64,000 nt of DNA from Methanomassiliicoccales archaeon (GCA_026394375.1 JAPKYJ010000004.1:33138-97137), one strand, 5' to 3'; shown: positions 43,625 to 54,902, counted from the stretch's first letter. Translations and numbers: made by a program. The notes: a model not told the origin generated them from the letters alone.

Positions 43625-44197
43625 CTACAGCTCCGGGATGTTGCCCCCATTGACCACCCAGACATGGTCCTCCCCCAGATATTCGTTGCTAGAGGAATGA
43701 TATTCCACGCGGTAGAACACGCCGTTCGTGCGCCCCTCCCAAATGTTGTAACTGTCGTCGTCTTCGAAGTGAAGTTCGTAGACGCTGCACTCCCGCGGTC
43801 CGAAGGCGGTGTCCAGCGTCTTGATCGAGCTGGGCGGTGCGGTGGTGAACGCGACCATGATGGGGCTGAGGAATTCGCTGCGGGTTAGGTTCACAACATA
43901 CTCCACATAGTTCGAGGGAGGGGTTCAATAGGTCGCGTTCATCTTGGCTGTGATATTGTCTCCGTCGACGTTCAAGACCGTGATGCGCAACGTGACCTCG
44001 GATTCGTTCGATCCATCTGTGCCGAGGTATTTCGTCCATTCCATGTAGCTTCCGGTCACAAGGGTGAGCGGGACAAGCTTTCCGGAGTTCGGTTGCGAGG
44101 CGATGCCTATGACTATGACGGTGAGCGAAATCACCACCATGACCGACATGATCACGTTCGTCGCTCGTTTTCGCGTATCAATAGGCACAATCAACAA
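43625..44197 (-). pseudogene. Membrane-anchored surface protein interrupted by an in-frame TGA
   Basis: An open frame from ATG 44197 (MLIVPIDTRKRATNVIMSVM, one membrane anchor at ~14-34) reaches TGA at 43925-43927 after codon 90 (NITAKMNATY). The same frame continues without other stops as TPPSNYVEYVVNLTRSEF to a stop at 43625. The downstream part has its own possible GTG start (43906) but no ribosome site. Sequence on both sides reads as one protein of about 189 residues. Either a nonsense mutation, or readthrough, or two genes; the first is simplest. Confidence 0.6.
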
Positions 44198-44387
44198 CCC
44201 CCCGGCATCTTGGAGAGACTAGAACGACTGGTGCCTTTAATTCTTCTATACCCTGAAAGAGTGTTGCGTTGATGCAACATACTTATTGTCTGCAAACATT
44301 AATGTGTAATTAATGTGTAAATCGGGCCAATCAGACTGCAATTCATTCGATTTGACCTGAGTTGAAATGTCAGTGTGGGATGCTTCC

Positions 44388-47300
44388 ATGGAAAAGAAAA
44401 TAGGGACATACGTGAAATCCACGATCTTCATCTTGCTGTTGCTATTAGGTGCGTTCTTCGTCGTCATGGCGAGCGGGAACGTCTCAGCCGCCGACGCTCA
44501 TCTAGACCAAGACGGGTGGGAGTGGCACTATGATGACGCTTCTCTTGCGATACTTACTGGAGTAGTTTGGGTGAGTGGAAGCACAGAAATAAACATACCT
44601 ACTAGCTTGGATGGTGGAACAACTGCACTTACAACAATTGCCGCGAATTGTTTCAATGATACTCAGGGGCATACTATTACCAAAGTTCTCTCGATGCCTA
44701 GCACAGTCGCGTCCATCGGAATTAATGGGTTCTATTCTTGCACCTCCCTGACCTCCGTGGTCATCCCCAGCAGCGTCACGTCCATCGGGAACGGGACGTT
44801 CTCCTCCTGCACCTCCCTGACCTCAATAACATTCTATGGACTCGTTGCACCGACCACCGTTGGTGCGGATTGGATCCTAGGCACAGACACCGGAATAAGA
44901 GGCCACGCCTACGCCGCCTCGAACTTCCCCGCCCCAGGGGGAGTTTGGAACGGATTGACGATGGGCCTAGGCACCCTGGCTAGCTTCACCATGACCGGAT
45001 ACCCGGCATCCTGCGTCGCCGGGACCGCCTGGACCACCACGGCCAATGATGTGATCGTCACCGCCTACGATGCCTACAGCAACATCAAGACCGACTACAC
45101 CGGCCAGGTCTACTTCACCTCCACGGACGGAGCCGCGGTGCTTCCGTTCACCTCCGTATCCAAGTACACCTTCGTCGGGGGCGACAACGGTCAGCACACC
45201 TTCCTCGGGACCGGGTTCACCCTGAAGACCACCGCAAGCCAGACCATCACCATAACCAATGGCACGATATCACAGACGAGCGCTGCGATTACCGTCACCC
45301 CAGCGGCCATCGACCACTATCACGTCGCCTCCGGCCTCTCGCAGGTAGCGGGGGTAGGCTGGTCCGGCACCGCCACCGCCCATGATGCCTTCAACAACAC
45401 CGTCAGCCTTCAACAACACCGTCACCACCGACAGCTCCACCGTCGTCACCATGACCAGCACCGGCGCTGCGGTGTTCTATACCACCAGCGGCTACGTCAC
45501 TCCAGGCAACACCTACACCCTGTCCGCAGGCGTCGCCACCTTCTACGTGAAGGACAACACGACCCAGACCATCACCCTGACCGCCACCTCGGCCGGAGGG
45601 AAGACCGGCAGCATCGGCAGCATCGTGATCGGCTCAGCGGCCATCGACCACTATCACGTCGCCTCCGGCCTCTCGCAGGTAGCGGGGGTAGGCTGGTCCG
45701 GCACCGCCACCGCCCATGATGCCTTCAACAACACCGTCACCACCGACAGCTCCACCGTCGTCACCATGACCAGCACCGGCGCTGCGGCGATGTCTACTTC
45801 ACCTCCACGGACACGGCCGCGGCGCTCCCGTACACCTCTGGAGCCAAGTACACCTTCGACGGCATTACCGGCACGCACACCTTCGCTGGAGCCGGGTTCA
45901 CCCTGAAGACCACCACCAGCCGCACCATCACCATAACCGACGGTGCGATATCGCAAACGAGCGCCGCCATCACCGTCACGCACGCCGTCCTCGACCATTT
46001 CAATGTGGCCGTTGGCGGAACTCTGTCCTTCGTCGCTGGCGCCCCCTGGACGATCATCACCAACGATGTCGTGGTCACGGCTCATGACTTCTACAACAAC
46101 ACCGTGACCAGCTACGCCGGCAGCCCGGTGTGGATCGCATCCTGCGCCGGCACGTTGCCGGCCGCGCAGGCCTTCTCGTCGGGTACCAAGACCTTCCTGG
46201 GTACCGGGTTCGCGCTCAACATCGTGGGCGCGCAGAACCTCACCATGACCGATGGAGCAATCATCGGCACCAGCGCCACGATCACCATCACCCCAGGTGC
46301 GCTAGCTAGCTTCACCATTTCCGGAGAGCCTGCATCTTGCACAGCCGGAACCGCGTGGACTGCTGGAGTGGTGGTCACCGCCCTAGACTCCTATGGCAAC
46401 ATCAAGACCGACTACACCGGCCAGGTCTACTTCACATCCACGGACACAGCTGCCGTGCTCCCGTACACCCTTGGAAGCCATTACACCTTCGTTGCCGGCA
46501 CCGGTACACACACCTTCCCTGGAGCGGGGTTCACTCTGAAGACTACCGCAAGCCAGACCATCACCATAACCAATGGCACGATATCACAGACGAGCGCTAC
46601 GATTACCGTCACCCCTGGCCCTCTGGTCAGCTTCACTATGACAGGAGCCCCGGCAAGCTGCACGGCTGGAACTCCGTGGACGGCCGGAGTGGTGGTCACC
46701 GCCCTAGACGCCTACAGCAACGTCAAGATCGACTATGCTGGCGATGTCTACTTCACCTCCACGGACATGGCAGCGGTGCTTCCATACACCATTGGAGTCA
46801 AGTACACCTTCGTTACCGGCACCGGTACGCACACCTTCCCCGGAGCAGGGTTCATCCTGAAGACGATCGCAGGCGACGCCAAGACTATCACCATAACCAA
46901 TGGCACGATATCACAGACGAGCGCTGCGATCACCATCAACCCAGGCGCGCTGGACCACTTCACCGTGGTCGGCATCACCGACCCGGTGGTCGCTGGCGCG
47001 CTGACCTCGCCCACCGTGACCGCCTACGATGCGTACAACAATATCAACACCACCTACACCGGGACGATCCACTTCAGCTCCACCGATGTGAGGGAGACCA
47101 CCGTTCTGCCAGCTGACTACACCTTCGTCTTGGGCGATGGCGGCACACACACCTTCACCAGCGGCGTGAAGCTGACCACCACAGGCGAGCAGACGGTTAC
47201 CGTGACCAACATCATCCTCGGCAAGGTCGGCGCGCAGACCGTAACCGTGGCCCCGGCGGCGCTGGAACACTTCACCTTGGTCGGCATCATCGATCCGGTG

Positions 47301-48488
47301 GTCGCTGGCGTGCTGACCTCGCCCACCGTGAACGCCTACGATGTGTACAACAACGTCAAGACCGACTACACCGGGACGATCAACTTCACCTCCTCCGATC
47401 ATGGAGCGAGCACCCTCCTGCCGGCGAACTATTCCTTCATCCCGGCCGATGCTGGCGTGAAGAACTTCGCCAACGGCGTGAAGCTGACCACCACCGGCGA
47501 GCAGTGGGTCAGGGCCACCGACACCGTCGTGGGCACCGCCTGGGGCGAGCAGACCGCCATCACCGTGTACACCGTTTCCGGCGCTCCGGCGCTGACCTCC
47601 GCCATTGCGGGGATCAACAGCGCGGTCTTGGCTTGGATTGCTCCCACCGACAATGGCAGTACGCCGATCACCGGCTACAAGGTCTATTACGGAATGGTCG
47701 ATCCAACTACTCAGTTCGGAGGTACTCTGCCGGCGACGAACCTCACGGTGAGCGTCACTGGATTGACAGCTGGAACAAAGTACTATTTCGCCGTCAAGGC
47801 CGTGAACGCCGCTGGCGACTCGCTCGATTCGAACATCCGCAACGCCACCGTGATGACCGTGCCGGGAACGCCGACCGGACCGAATGCCAGGGCGATCTAT
47901 GGCCAGGTCACGTTGACCTGGACCGTGCCGGCCAGCACCGGCGGCAGCCCTATCACTCACTACAAGGTCTACCGCGGCCTTTCGGCCGTAAGTGTGGCCC
48001 ACATCGGCAACAGCACCTCGACCACGTTCGTTGACGCGGCAGCGACGGCCGGCTCCACCTATTACTACAAGGTGAGTGCCGTCAATGCCGTCGGAGAGGG
48101 AGCCCAATGCGCCGCCATTTCCGTCCTGGTGCCTACCATAGTCCCCGTGAGCGGGAAGATAGTGGATGCCAGCGGTAACGGTCTGGCCGGTATCAAGGTC
48201 GCCTTGGAGAACGGCACATCGGTGAAGACAGACGCTCAAGGCAACTTCACCATCATGGCCTCCCCGGGCAACCATATCCTCACCATCAGCGGCCCGGGCA
48301 TCGAGACCAAGACCGTGGCCGCGAAGGTCACCAGCTCCGGTCTGGTGATCGGCAGCATCACGACCAGCCCGGCGAGCGACTATATGCCTATCAGGATTAT
48401 GCTGTCAGTCATCTTGACGGTGGTCGAGATCGCCGTGGTGCTGGTGGCGGCGCGGTTCGTCCTGCGCAAGCGCAAGGGCAAGAAGTAG
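44388..48488 (+). pseudogene. Repeat-rich cell-surface protein broken by two compensating frame changes
   Basis: From MEKKIGTYVKSTIFILLLLL (signal peptide) the protein has BspA-like leucine-rich repeats (SVVIPSSVTSIGNGTFSSCT), then at least five ~100-residue Ig-like repeats (SFTMTG.PASC.AGT.W, FTLKTTASQTITITNGTISQ). Two FN3 domains, a carboxypeptidase-regulatory-like domain and a C-terminal anchor (VVEIAVVLVAARFVLRKRKG) follow. A 19-bp tandem duplication (GCCTTCAACAACACCGTCA, about 45390-45427) shifts the frame; a stop follows at 45719. A second junction near 45785 returns to the original frame, which then stays open to 48488. Repeat recombination or collapsed assembly is likely. Confidence 0.7.
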
Positions 48489-49076
48489 GCGAGAACGGAC
48501 AAACCCCTTCCCCTTCATTTTCCAACTCTGATTGCGGTCCGAGCGGAGGTCGCGCAGCGTGCATCGGTTTCAAGACGCATGAGTACCGCCATGATGATCT
48601 ACATGACCGCTACAATGGCCGTTCCAGTTCCACCTCCGTCCTGCCCTCCTTATATGGCATTCCGCCATGGAGAGCTGCTTCCATCCGAAAATGCCGCAAA
48701 GGACGACGGAGTTGGTGATATTTGTCTCGATGAGAATCTCGACAAATCCAAGAAGAGCCTTGCAACTTTGGTCGTCAAGACCGAGTATCAGTATGTCGAG
48801 GATAAGGAATTGAAGAAGTGGACAGAAGACATTAGTCTGGTAGAGCCAGCCTCTGATTGACACGCTATAGCACGCAAGGGGGCCATTCTGCGATATTACC
48901 TATTGCCCCTGTTTCTCAATGCGGATGAGTTGATTTGAACCTATTTTCAAGAAAAGAAATAGGAATGGGTTTATGTCAATTCCCCTCCGTTTGACAATGG
49001 TTAATGGCAAACTGGCTACCTCATGATATGAGGGCCTCCCCCTGAGCACCTACTCGCTATAAAACTGAGATCGATC
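48489..49076. other. Intergenic stretch with one weak ORF
   Basis: About 590 nt after the surface-protein gene. It holds one open frame at 48579-48860 (+), listed separately. An inverted repeat CCTCAT-gat-ATGAGG lies at 49019-49033. Nothing else is recognised. Confidence 0.4.
48579..48860 (+). CDS. Hypothetical protein (93 aa), doubtful
   Basis: The C-terminal half (LATLVVKTEYQYVEDKELKK) reads like a real charged protein; the N-terminal third (MSTAMMIYMTATMAVPVPPP) does not. No ribosome site at the ATG. Could be the tail of a degraded gene. Confidence 0.3.
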   Translation: MSTAMMIYMTATMAVPVPPPSCPPYMAFRHGELLPSENAAKDDGVGDICLDENLDKSKKSLATLVVKTEYQYVEDKELKKWTEDISLVEPASD

Positions 49077-49194
49077 GTGAGTCGGGACCGCGAGGATATG
49101 CTAATCAAGGACGCATGCGACATCTATGCCCTGATGTGGCATTCCGACCTTCCCTTCCGAGAGATAGCCGAGAGAGTCAGGATGAAATATCCAA
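49077..49194 (+). pseudogene. Fragment resembling an AbiEii-type nucleotidyltransferase
   Basis: From GTG 49077 the frame reads SRDREDMLIKDACDIYALMW and DLPFREIAERVRMKYPN, like the helical part of AbiEii/nucleotidyltransferase toxins with their KDxxDI pattern. It then runs straight into the wecB fragment in another frame. Only about 40 residues survive. The family call is tentative. Confidence 0.4.
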
Positions 49195-49677
49195 ATGAAT
49201 GTGCATCGGCAGGAAAACGTCGATTATCGCGAGCGATTAAGCGGGATGCTCGACGGCCTACGAACCGTAGGAAGGGAAACGGGGCTGAGGGTCATCTTCC
49301 CAGCTCATCCCCGGACCCGGAACAGCATTGGCAAGTTCATGTTATCGACGAAAGGCCTCGAACTGTTGGATCCAGTAGGCTACTTGGACTTCCTCATGCT
49401 GGAATCGAACGCCAAGCTGATCCTCACCGACTCGGGCGGAGTGCAGGAAGAGGCCTGCATTCTGAGAGTGCCTTGCGTAACCATGCGCGACAACACCGAA
49501 CGACCGGAGACCATCCAGGTCGGAGCGAACCTGCTCGCCGGCACCAAGCCAAGAGAGATACTCTCCCGGTCGATGAAGATGCTCGACGTCCCGAGGACGT
49601 GGAAGAATCCCTTTGGGGATGGGAAGACGGGAGAGAGGATAGTGGAGCATCTGATTCGTACTTTAGGCCCGAGCTGA
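49195..49677 (+). pseudogene. wecB: UDP-N-acetylglucosamine 2-epimerase, C-terminal half only (fragment A)
   Basis: The 160 codons match WecB from its middle on: VHRQENVDYRERL, VIFPAHPRTRNS, then GYLDFLMLESNAKLILTDSG and GVQEEACILRVPCVTMRDNT, ERPETIQVGANLLAG and the C-terminal helix. The N-terminal ~200 residues, with the first Rossmann fold, are absent, so the product cannot be a working epimerase. The wecB-like sequence begins abruptly after an unrelated fragment. Confidence 0.85.
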
Positions 49678-49771
49678 GCAACATTCCTAAGGAGGCGAAC
49701 ACACACGAGGTCGACATCCTCGGGCTCCGTTCAACACACAAGTCTGGATGGTCGTTGTCCCTGGTGGGTCT

Positions 49772-50308
49772 TCACCTCAGATGGCCGCGTGCAAGCCAGT
49801 CTCGGATGCGCTGATCGGCCCTCATGACGCCAGTCTCGCTTTCTTTTTCATCATAGACAACGTCATAGTCGAGCCTCTCAGAGGCAGCCTTGTCCTTCAG
49901 GATTGCTACTAATTGAAGAGCCTTCTCGCTGCCAGGTTTCGTAATCTGTCCGCGGGAGTTATCTAGGACCACCAGAACCGAAGGTGAGGCCATACTAACT
50001 GGGCACATCTTCCTTAGAGTCGCCAACTTCCCGAAGGCATTGGCGTGGATTACTCCAAGGATATGTTTCGGTGCGCTAGACAGTTCAATCTCGATGATCA
50101 AGACACGTCCATCCTTAGTTACTATCAGATCCGGCTCAGACATGATTGGTCCCTTATCTGACCACTTGAGCTTGATATCCCCTTTCTCATCATGGGACGT
50201 TCTTATCTGTTCCTTATCTAGCCTATCCTCAATGATTTCCAGTAGCTTGTCCCGCATTTGCCGGTGCCGACCCTTGTCTTTTCCCATAAGATAGGCTTCC
50301 GTTTTCAA
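49772..50308 (-). CDS. PD-(D/E)xK-like protein of unknown function
   Basis: 178 residues from MKTEAYLMGKDKGRHRQMRD. The centre EPDLIVTKDGRVLIIEIELS has the spacing of a PD-(D/E)xK nuclease core (PD, then hydrophobic strand with E-x-E), although the last Lys is replaced by Glu. Helices with Lys/Arg clusters flank it. It could be a nuclease or an inactive relative. It sits in the segment between wecB fragments A and B. Confidence 0.5.
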   Translation of the reverse strand: MKTEAYLMGKDKGRHRQMRDKLLEIIEDRLDKEQIRTSHDEKGDIKLKWSDKGPIMSEPDLIVTKDGRVLIIEIELSSAPKHILGVIHANAFGKLATLRKMCPVSMASPSVLVVLDNSRGQITKPGSEKALQLVAILKDKAASERLDYDVVYDEKESETGVMRADQRIRDWLARGHLR

Positions 50309-50526
50309 GGAAATAATGATTGTGAAAAACCGTCGCGCCTATTCAGTGCGCTGTCAACGAAACGACTGAAAGGCAGTCTCTCAGTTCAGGGGCCGATCGC
50401 CCTCTGTATTGTCTCCGCGATTCCGAGCCGCGAGACAGAATGACCTCGATTGAGACCATCGGCAAAGGGTTTTTCGTCTCTCCACGTTATGGTTTCTCGA
50501 TGACCTCGACTTTCGGAGGTTAGGGA

Positions 50527-53500
50527 ATGTCAAAGAAAGGACATTCTGCGGTTGACACCCATGGGATGATCAGTGTCAAGTTAATCACGATTGGCATCGT
50601 TGGCGTCTTGCTCATCGCAGGAGTTGCTGCTGTTTTCTTTCTGGCTCGACCGGGTGGAACGGGCACAGCAACTGAGTTTTGGGAAGGCGTCTTGGTTCAA
50701 TCCGAATTCGTGGGTGGGAACGAGGCAACGCCGACGGCCTACTTAGTCGGACATCCGGTCAGTGCCAGTAGCGATCAATCCGAAACGATCAAGGTCGTAG
50801 CGACGGAACATATTAACGGGTTCGCGGGCGGGACGTTCGAGCTGGCGAAAGAAGGAGACAGTTACAGGCTTCTCAGCAATCAGATTGAAGACGATGAGGT
50901 GGCGCAATTCGGTCAGCTTTCAACCTTTGAAGGAGGTAGGAATATCGAGGTTGAAGTCACCTCTGTCAGCCTCGTCTATGATGGCTACACCTACGGAGCG
51001 GCGACGGACGGAAACGATGACTACGTTTGGATAGCGCCTGACATGTCCCTTCCGTGCCTGTTCAACACGATCCGCCTGAGCGGCACGGTGATGACGATGG
51101 AGGAGATGCTAGCGATAGCCGACGCCTACCCGTCCTCTCTCCTCGCCGACATCGACCTCGCCAAGGCATCTGACCTGCAGGCCAAGTTCGATTTCGCCTT
51201 CTCAGGAGTGACGACCAAGTTCCTGATGGTGGACGGCGCCGAGTACACCGATGTCCAGACGGTCAGAGGGGACGTCCTGGACGTGATCGTGCCTGATGAT
51301 GTCAACAGGCTTGCCTCGGTCTTCAGCATCGAAGGCACGACCTGGATCAAGGAGTTCACCTCGAAGATTGAGATGGGCGTCGCGGTGATTGCGCAAGACG
51401 GTCTAACATCATCCGACCAGGATCTGTGGTTCGCCCTCTGCCCATTGGAGGACATCGCCGAAATGAAGGGCATATGTGAGATAGGGATCGCTCCTTCGGA
51501 GCTGTCTAAGGTGGCGCAGAAGACCATGGGATTGGATGCCGGGTCTTTCTCTTTCTCTTCATTGCTCCCAGCCTTCACGATGCACATCGGTGTAGTGGTA
51601 TCGATTGCGCCTGCCGTCATGTACCAGCACCGCGTCTCCGACCTCTGGCAGGCTGTGGAAGCGAATCCCGGCAGCTCTATGGTGTCCTCAGAGTCGATCA
51701 ATGCATATTGCGTGGCGATAGATGCCCAGACGATGTGCGATAGCCTGGGCGAGTTGCTCGGCCTGGCGTCGATGGTCGTGGATCGACTCAATACGATCAC
51801 CACTTTCCGCAACCCCGCTTTCCTGCTGATGGTCGACGAACATTTCTCCGACATCCTGAAGAACGATGGGACCGAGGCATGGCACTACGCTGCCGTGGGC
51901 ATAGTGCCAAACTACCAGCACCAAGACTCCGCTCTCCGGCACCTGTACCTGGAAGGAGTTCTGTACGATCCAAGCGAATTCTTCGGAGCCGGTCTTGATG
52001 TCCCGGTGGTCGTCGCGGACTCGCTCATCGATATCGCCGAGGGTGCGGTCCAGACGACGGTCAAGGAACTGCAACAAGGGATCCAATTGCAGGAAAGGAA
52101 TGGCATCGAGAGCGCCAAGGTCGCATTCGACGCGATGGTGGTCGGAGTGTCGCTCAAAGAGATCGTCGGTGGCATGGTAGGTTCTCTTTTCCCCTTCGCC
52201 GGGAAGGTGGTCGAGGCATTCCCTCTTGACCTGTGCCTGTACGAGGGACTCTACTTCGATGGGCCGCTCGATGTCTACCACGTGCCAATAATATACCTGG
52301 CGGCCGGGACTGGCGAAACGCACCTTTGGCCCACGTTGCGGCACATCGAAGGCGTCTACATCGACATCGATTCCGTATTCAATACGATAGACGCGTACAT
52401 TCAGCAGCAGGTGATACCTGAGCATCCGGTCATTGGCACGCTTCTTTCTCTTCTCGTTCCATCGAACATCACGGATCCAATAGTCAATGGTCAGGAGAAC
52501 TGGCTGTACGGCCTCTTCCCGAATGGTTTCGTTGTCGCGTTCTCGATGGAGGCGGCTGTCAACGAGCCTCCGGTCTTGAACATCATCGCCCCAATGGACA
52601 GCTCAGAGGTACCGCTCAGTCGTCTGAACGTGACGTTCGAGGTCACGGACACTGTGGACTTCCCTCTATGGCTCGAGGTCTATTTGACAAGGGAGGACCT
52701 CCCGCTGATCGGAAACGTCAGCATCTGGATCCCCATCCCAATGCTTCGCAAAGGAATCTGGTCAACCGATGACCTGTGGTGGTGGGACAGCATTAGGCGA
52801 AGCACTCTTGCGGAGTTCTTCCTTGGCAACAGCGACTACACAATGACGATCAGGGCAAGGGATTTCGATGGCTACTCCGAAAGCAAGACCGTACGCTTCC
52901 GCATATTGGATCACGAGCCTGATGTTACGCCGCCAACCTCATTCGTGAGGCCAATGAATGACTATCAAAACGACCTCTCGTTCGTTCTGCCAGTAGATAT
53001 GCACGACGATCAGGGAATCCAGGCGGTCGAGATATGGTACAGCAAGGACGACGGTCAATGGACGATGGGTCGAAACGTCACAAAAGGCCTTTTTGGCTGG
53101 GACTTCACATTCAGCACAGAAGGGAAAGGGAACGGAGCGTATCGATTCTACACTAGGGCCATCGACTACTCGAACAATTACGAGGCCGCGCCCTCAGGGT
53201 CCGATGCTAGCACCTTCGTCGACACGGTACCGCCCCAAGCGGTGGTCACTGGGCCATCAACGGCATACGGCAAAACAATCGAAGTGCTCTATCAATACGC
53301 CGATGCCGCTCCCTCCTCTGGACCGAAGAACGTGAGCATCTACAGTTGCGATAACATTGATGGAATCCTCAAGGACTGGGTGCTGCTGGGATACGATTCA
53401 TCCCCTGGGGATGGAACGGTTCTGTTGAATGTTTCCTTCCTGGGCGATGGATACGTGGGCTTGATAGCGGTGTGCCTGGACAACGCGGGAAATCGGGACG

Positions 53501-54201
53501 AGAACGAACCAGGATGGTTCAGCAGTCCCGAGCTGGTAATGTGGTTGAACGCCGCCCTGCCAATCCCTGTGGTTCAGTACCTGCCAGTCAATCCGACCAG
53601 CGATGGCATGAAAGTCGACCTAAGATGGTCCGCCAATGGGGACCATGATTTCTATGCGTATGGTTTCTACCGGAGCACAAATCCCGATTTCGCTCCTGGC
53701 ATCGCAACACTGGTGGGATATATAGGCACCCAGTCATCCACGCAGGCCACAATAACTGGGCTTGATGCGGAGACCATCTATTACTTCGTTATCCGCGTAT
53801 ATGATGTCGACGGGTTCTACTCCGACTCGAATAAAGTGTACACACGGACCTTCGCGGCGTTTGACACACCGGGCAGCTACGTCGATGCGGTCTACCTTAC
53901 GCCAGACACTGCCTGGAGCGAGAGCACCTCCATCCTCGGTGATTCACTCGATGTCTTTGGGGTGTACCTGTTCGCGGGAGAGACTGTGGACATTCAAATG
54001 CTGGGAGACACCTTTGGAGGCGGAGATCTGTTCCTCAGATCCGGCTATTCGGGTTATGAGCTCTTGGCCTCGTCGCAGAACTTGGGAGTAACGGAGCATA
54101 TCTCCTTTACAGTGACTTCGGATGGGTACTATTACATCTTGGTGAACACTGGTTTGCTCGTCGGTACATCATGGTACACCCTATGGATAACCGTGATTTA
54201 G
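50527..54201 (+). CDS. Giant membrane-anchored extracellular protein (1224 aa)
   Basis: A cytoplasmic start of ~17 residues is followed by one membrane span (ISVKLITIGIVGVLLIAGVAAVFFL). The large ~640-residue N-terminal region is of unknown family, with repeated mentions of membrane-like helices (VVVSIAPAVMY). Ig-like domains follow around 680-900, an FN3-like domain near 1015-1118 (LRWSANGDHDFYAYGFY) and a C-terminal pre-peptidase-like (PPC) domain from ~1130 (DVFGVYLFAGETVDIQML). GGAGGT 7 nt before ATG 50527. No catalytic motif seen. Confidence 0.75.
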   Translation: MSKKGHSAVDTHGMISVKLITIGIVGVLLIAGVAAVFFLARPGGTGTATEFWEGVLVQSEFVGGNEATPTAYLVGHPVSASSDQSETIKVVATEHINGFAGGTFELAKEGDSYRLLSNQIEDDEVAQFGQLSTFEGGRNIEVEVTSVSLVYDGYTYGAATDGNDDYVWIAPDMSLPCLFNTIRLSGTVMTMEEMLAIADAYPSSLLADIDLAKASDLQAKFDFAFSGVTTKFLMVDGAEYTDVQTVRGDVLDVIVPDDVNRLASVFSIEGTTWIKEFTSKIEMGVAVIAQDGLTSSDQDLWFALCPLEDIAEMKGICEIGIAPSELSKVAQKTMGLDAGSFSFSSLLPAFTMHIGVVVSIAPAVMYQHRVSDLWQAVEANPGSSMVSSESINAYCVAIDAQTMCDSLGELLGLASMVVDRLNTITTFRNPAFLLMVDEHFSDILKNDGTEAWHYAAVGIVPNYQHQDSALRHLYLEGVLYDPSEFFGAGLDVPVVVADSLIDIAEGAVQTTVKELQQGIQLQERNGIESAKVAFDAMVVGVSLKEIVGGMVGSLFPFAGKVVEAFPLDLCLYEGLYFDGPLDVYHVPIIYLAAGTGETHLWPTLRHIEGVYIDIDSVFNTIDAYIQQQVIPEHPVIGTLLSLLVPSNITDPIVNGQENWLYGLFPNGFVVAFSMEAAVNEPPVLNIIAPMDSSEVPLSRLNVTFEVTDTVDFPLWLEVYLTREDLPLIGNVSIWIPIPMLRKGIWSTDDLWWWDSIRRSTLAEFFLGNSDYTMTIRARDFDGYSESKTVRFRILDHEPDVTPPTSFVRPMNDYQNDLSFVLPVDMHDDQGIQAVEIWYSKDDGQWTMGRNVTKGLFGWDFTFSTEGKGNGAYRFYTRAIDYSNNYEAAPSGSDASTFVDTVPPQAVVTGPSTAYGKTIEVLYQYADAAPSSGPKNVSIYSCDNIDGILKDWVLLGYDSSPGDGTVLLNVSFLGDGYVGLIAVCLDNAGNRDENEPGWFSSPELVMWLNAALPIPVVQYLPVNPTSDGMKVDLRWSANGDHDFYAYGFYRSTNPDFAPGIATLVGYIGTQSSTQATITGLDAETIYYFVIRVYDVDGFYSDSNKVYTRTFAAFDTPGSYVDAVYLTPDTAWSESTSILGDSLDVFGVYLFAGETVDIQMLGDTFGGGDLFLRSGYSGYELLASSQNLGVTEHISFTVTSDGYYYILVNTGLLVGTSWYTLWITVI

Positions 54202-54401
54202 CAATGAGAGGCAACAGACTGGTATGCTGCAGTCCGTGACGGCTACCTTGAGGCTAGATCGTTGTCGTCAGTCATGCGGCGCAGTTTCATCTCCCAATGC
54301 GGCGCAGGCTTTTGATATGACACCTGGTCCCTCTAGCAATAGAATTGGCCGCGATGGCGCTGATGCAAATCATACATTGAGCCCTCCAACCTTGCGCAAG
54401 C

Positions 54402-54851
54402 ATGTCCAGTATCTTCTCTCAAGGTGCAAATACCCAGCCAAGGCTAAAGAACCCAAGGAACTCGATTCTCTTGGCTGTCGTCGTGCTAGGGATTATGGTC
54501 ATGGTCGCGGCGCTCGCTCATACTGTTATGCCAAAGGGTTCGCAGAATAATGACGGGGACGATGGTCAGAACTCTCCTCACATCCCTAGGCCAGACATCC
54601 GATACGTTTCGGCGACGCTCAGCCAGAACCCTATCAGCGGGGACGTCACCGTGAACGTGAAGGTCACCGATTTCGGCGACACCATTGGCTCAAAGACGAT
54701 CCAAGTCGCGATATACGAACCCTCCGGCACGTACATCAATTCGAAGAGCGTGTCATTGGCCCCAGTTGAGACATCCACCGTTTCCGTGATCGTGAACACA
54801 CCGTTCGGGACTGGCGTCAGCAGCGACATGATCGAAAGCAACCTGAACTGA
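54402..54851 (+). CDS. Small membrane-anchored extracellular protein, CARDB-like
   Basis: 149 residues. One N-terminal span (SILLAVVVLGIMVMVAALAH) is followed by an Asp/Asn-rich linker and a ~75-residue beta domain (GDVTVNVKVTDFGDTIGSKT, VSVIVNTPFGTG) with a CARDB-like look. It ends just before wecB fragment B. No other family mark. Confidence 0.5.
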   Translation: MSSIFSQGANTQPRLKNPRNSILLAVVVLGIMVMVAALAHTVMPKGSQNNDGDDGQNSPHIPRPDIRYVSATLSQNPISGDVTVNVKVTDFGDTIGSKTIQVAIYEPSGTYINSKSVSLAPVETSTVSVIVNTPFGTGVSSDMIESNLN

Positions 54852-54902
54852 CGGACGAGAATGGATTTTTTACGCAAGGGGAGCGCGCGCAACGGTTCCG
54901 GC

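Noticed and set aside
46911..48275. 454-codon minus-strand open frame opposite the surface protein
   Set aside because: The plus strand encodes recognisable Ig-like and FN3 repeats with a membrane anchor; the minus frame is Gly/His/Arg-rich and has no motifs.
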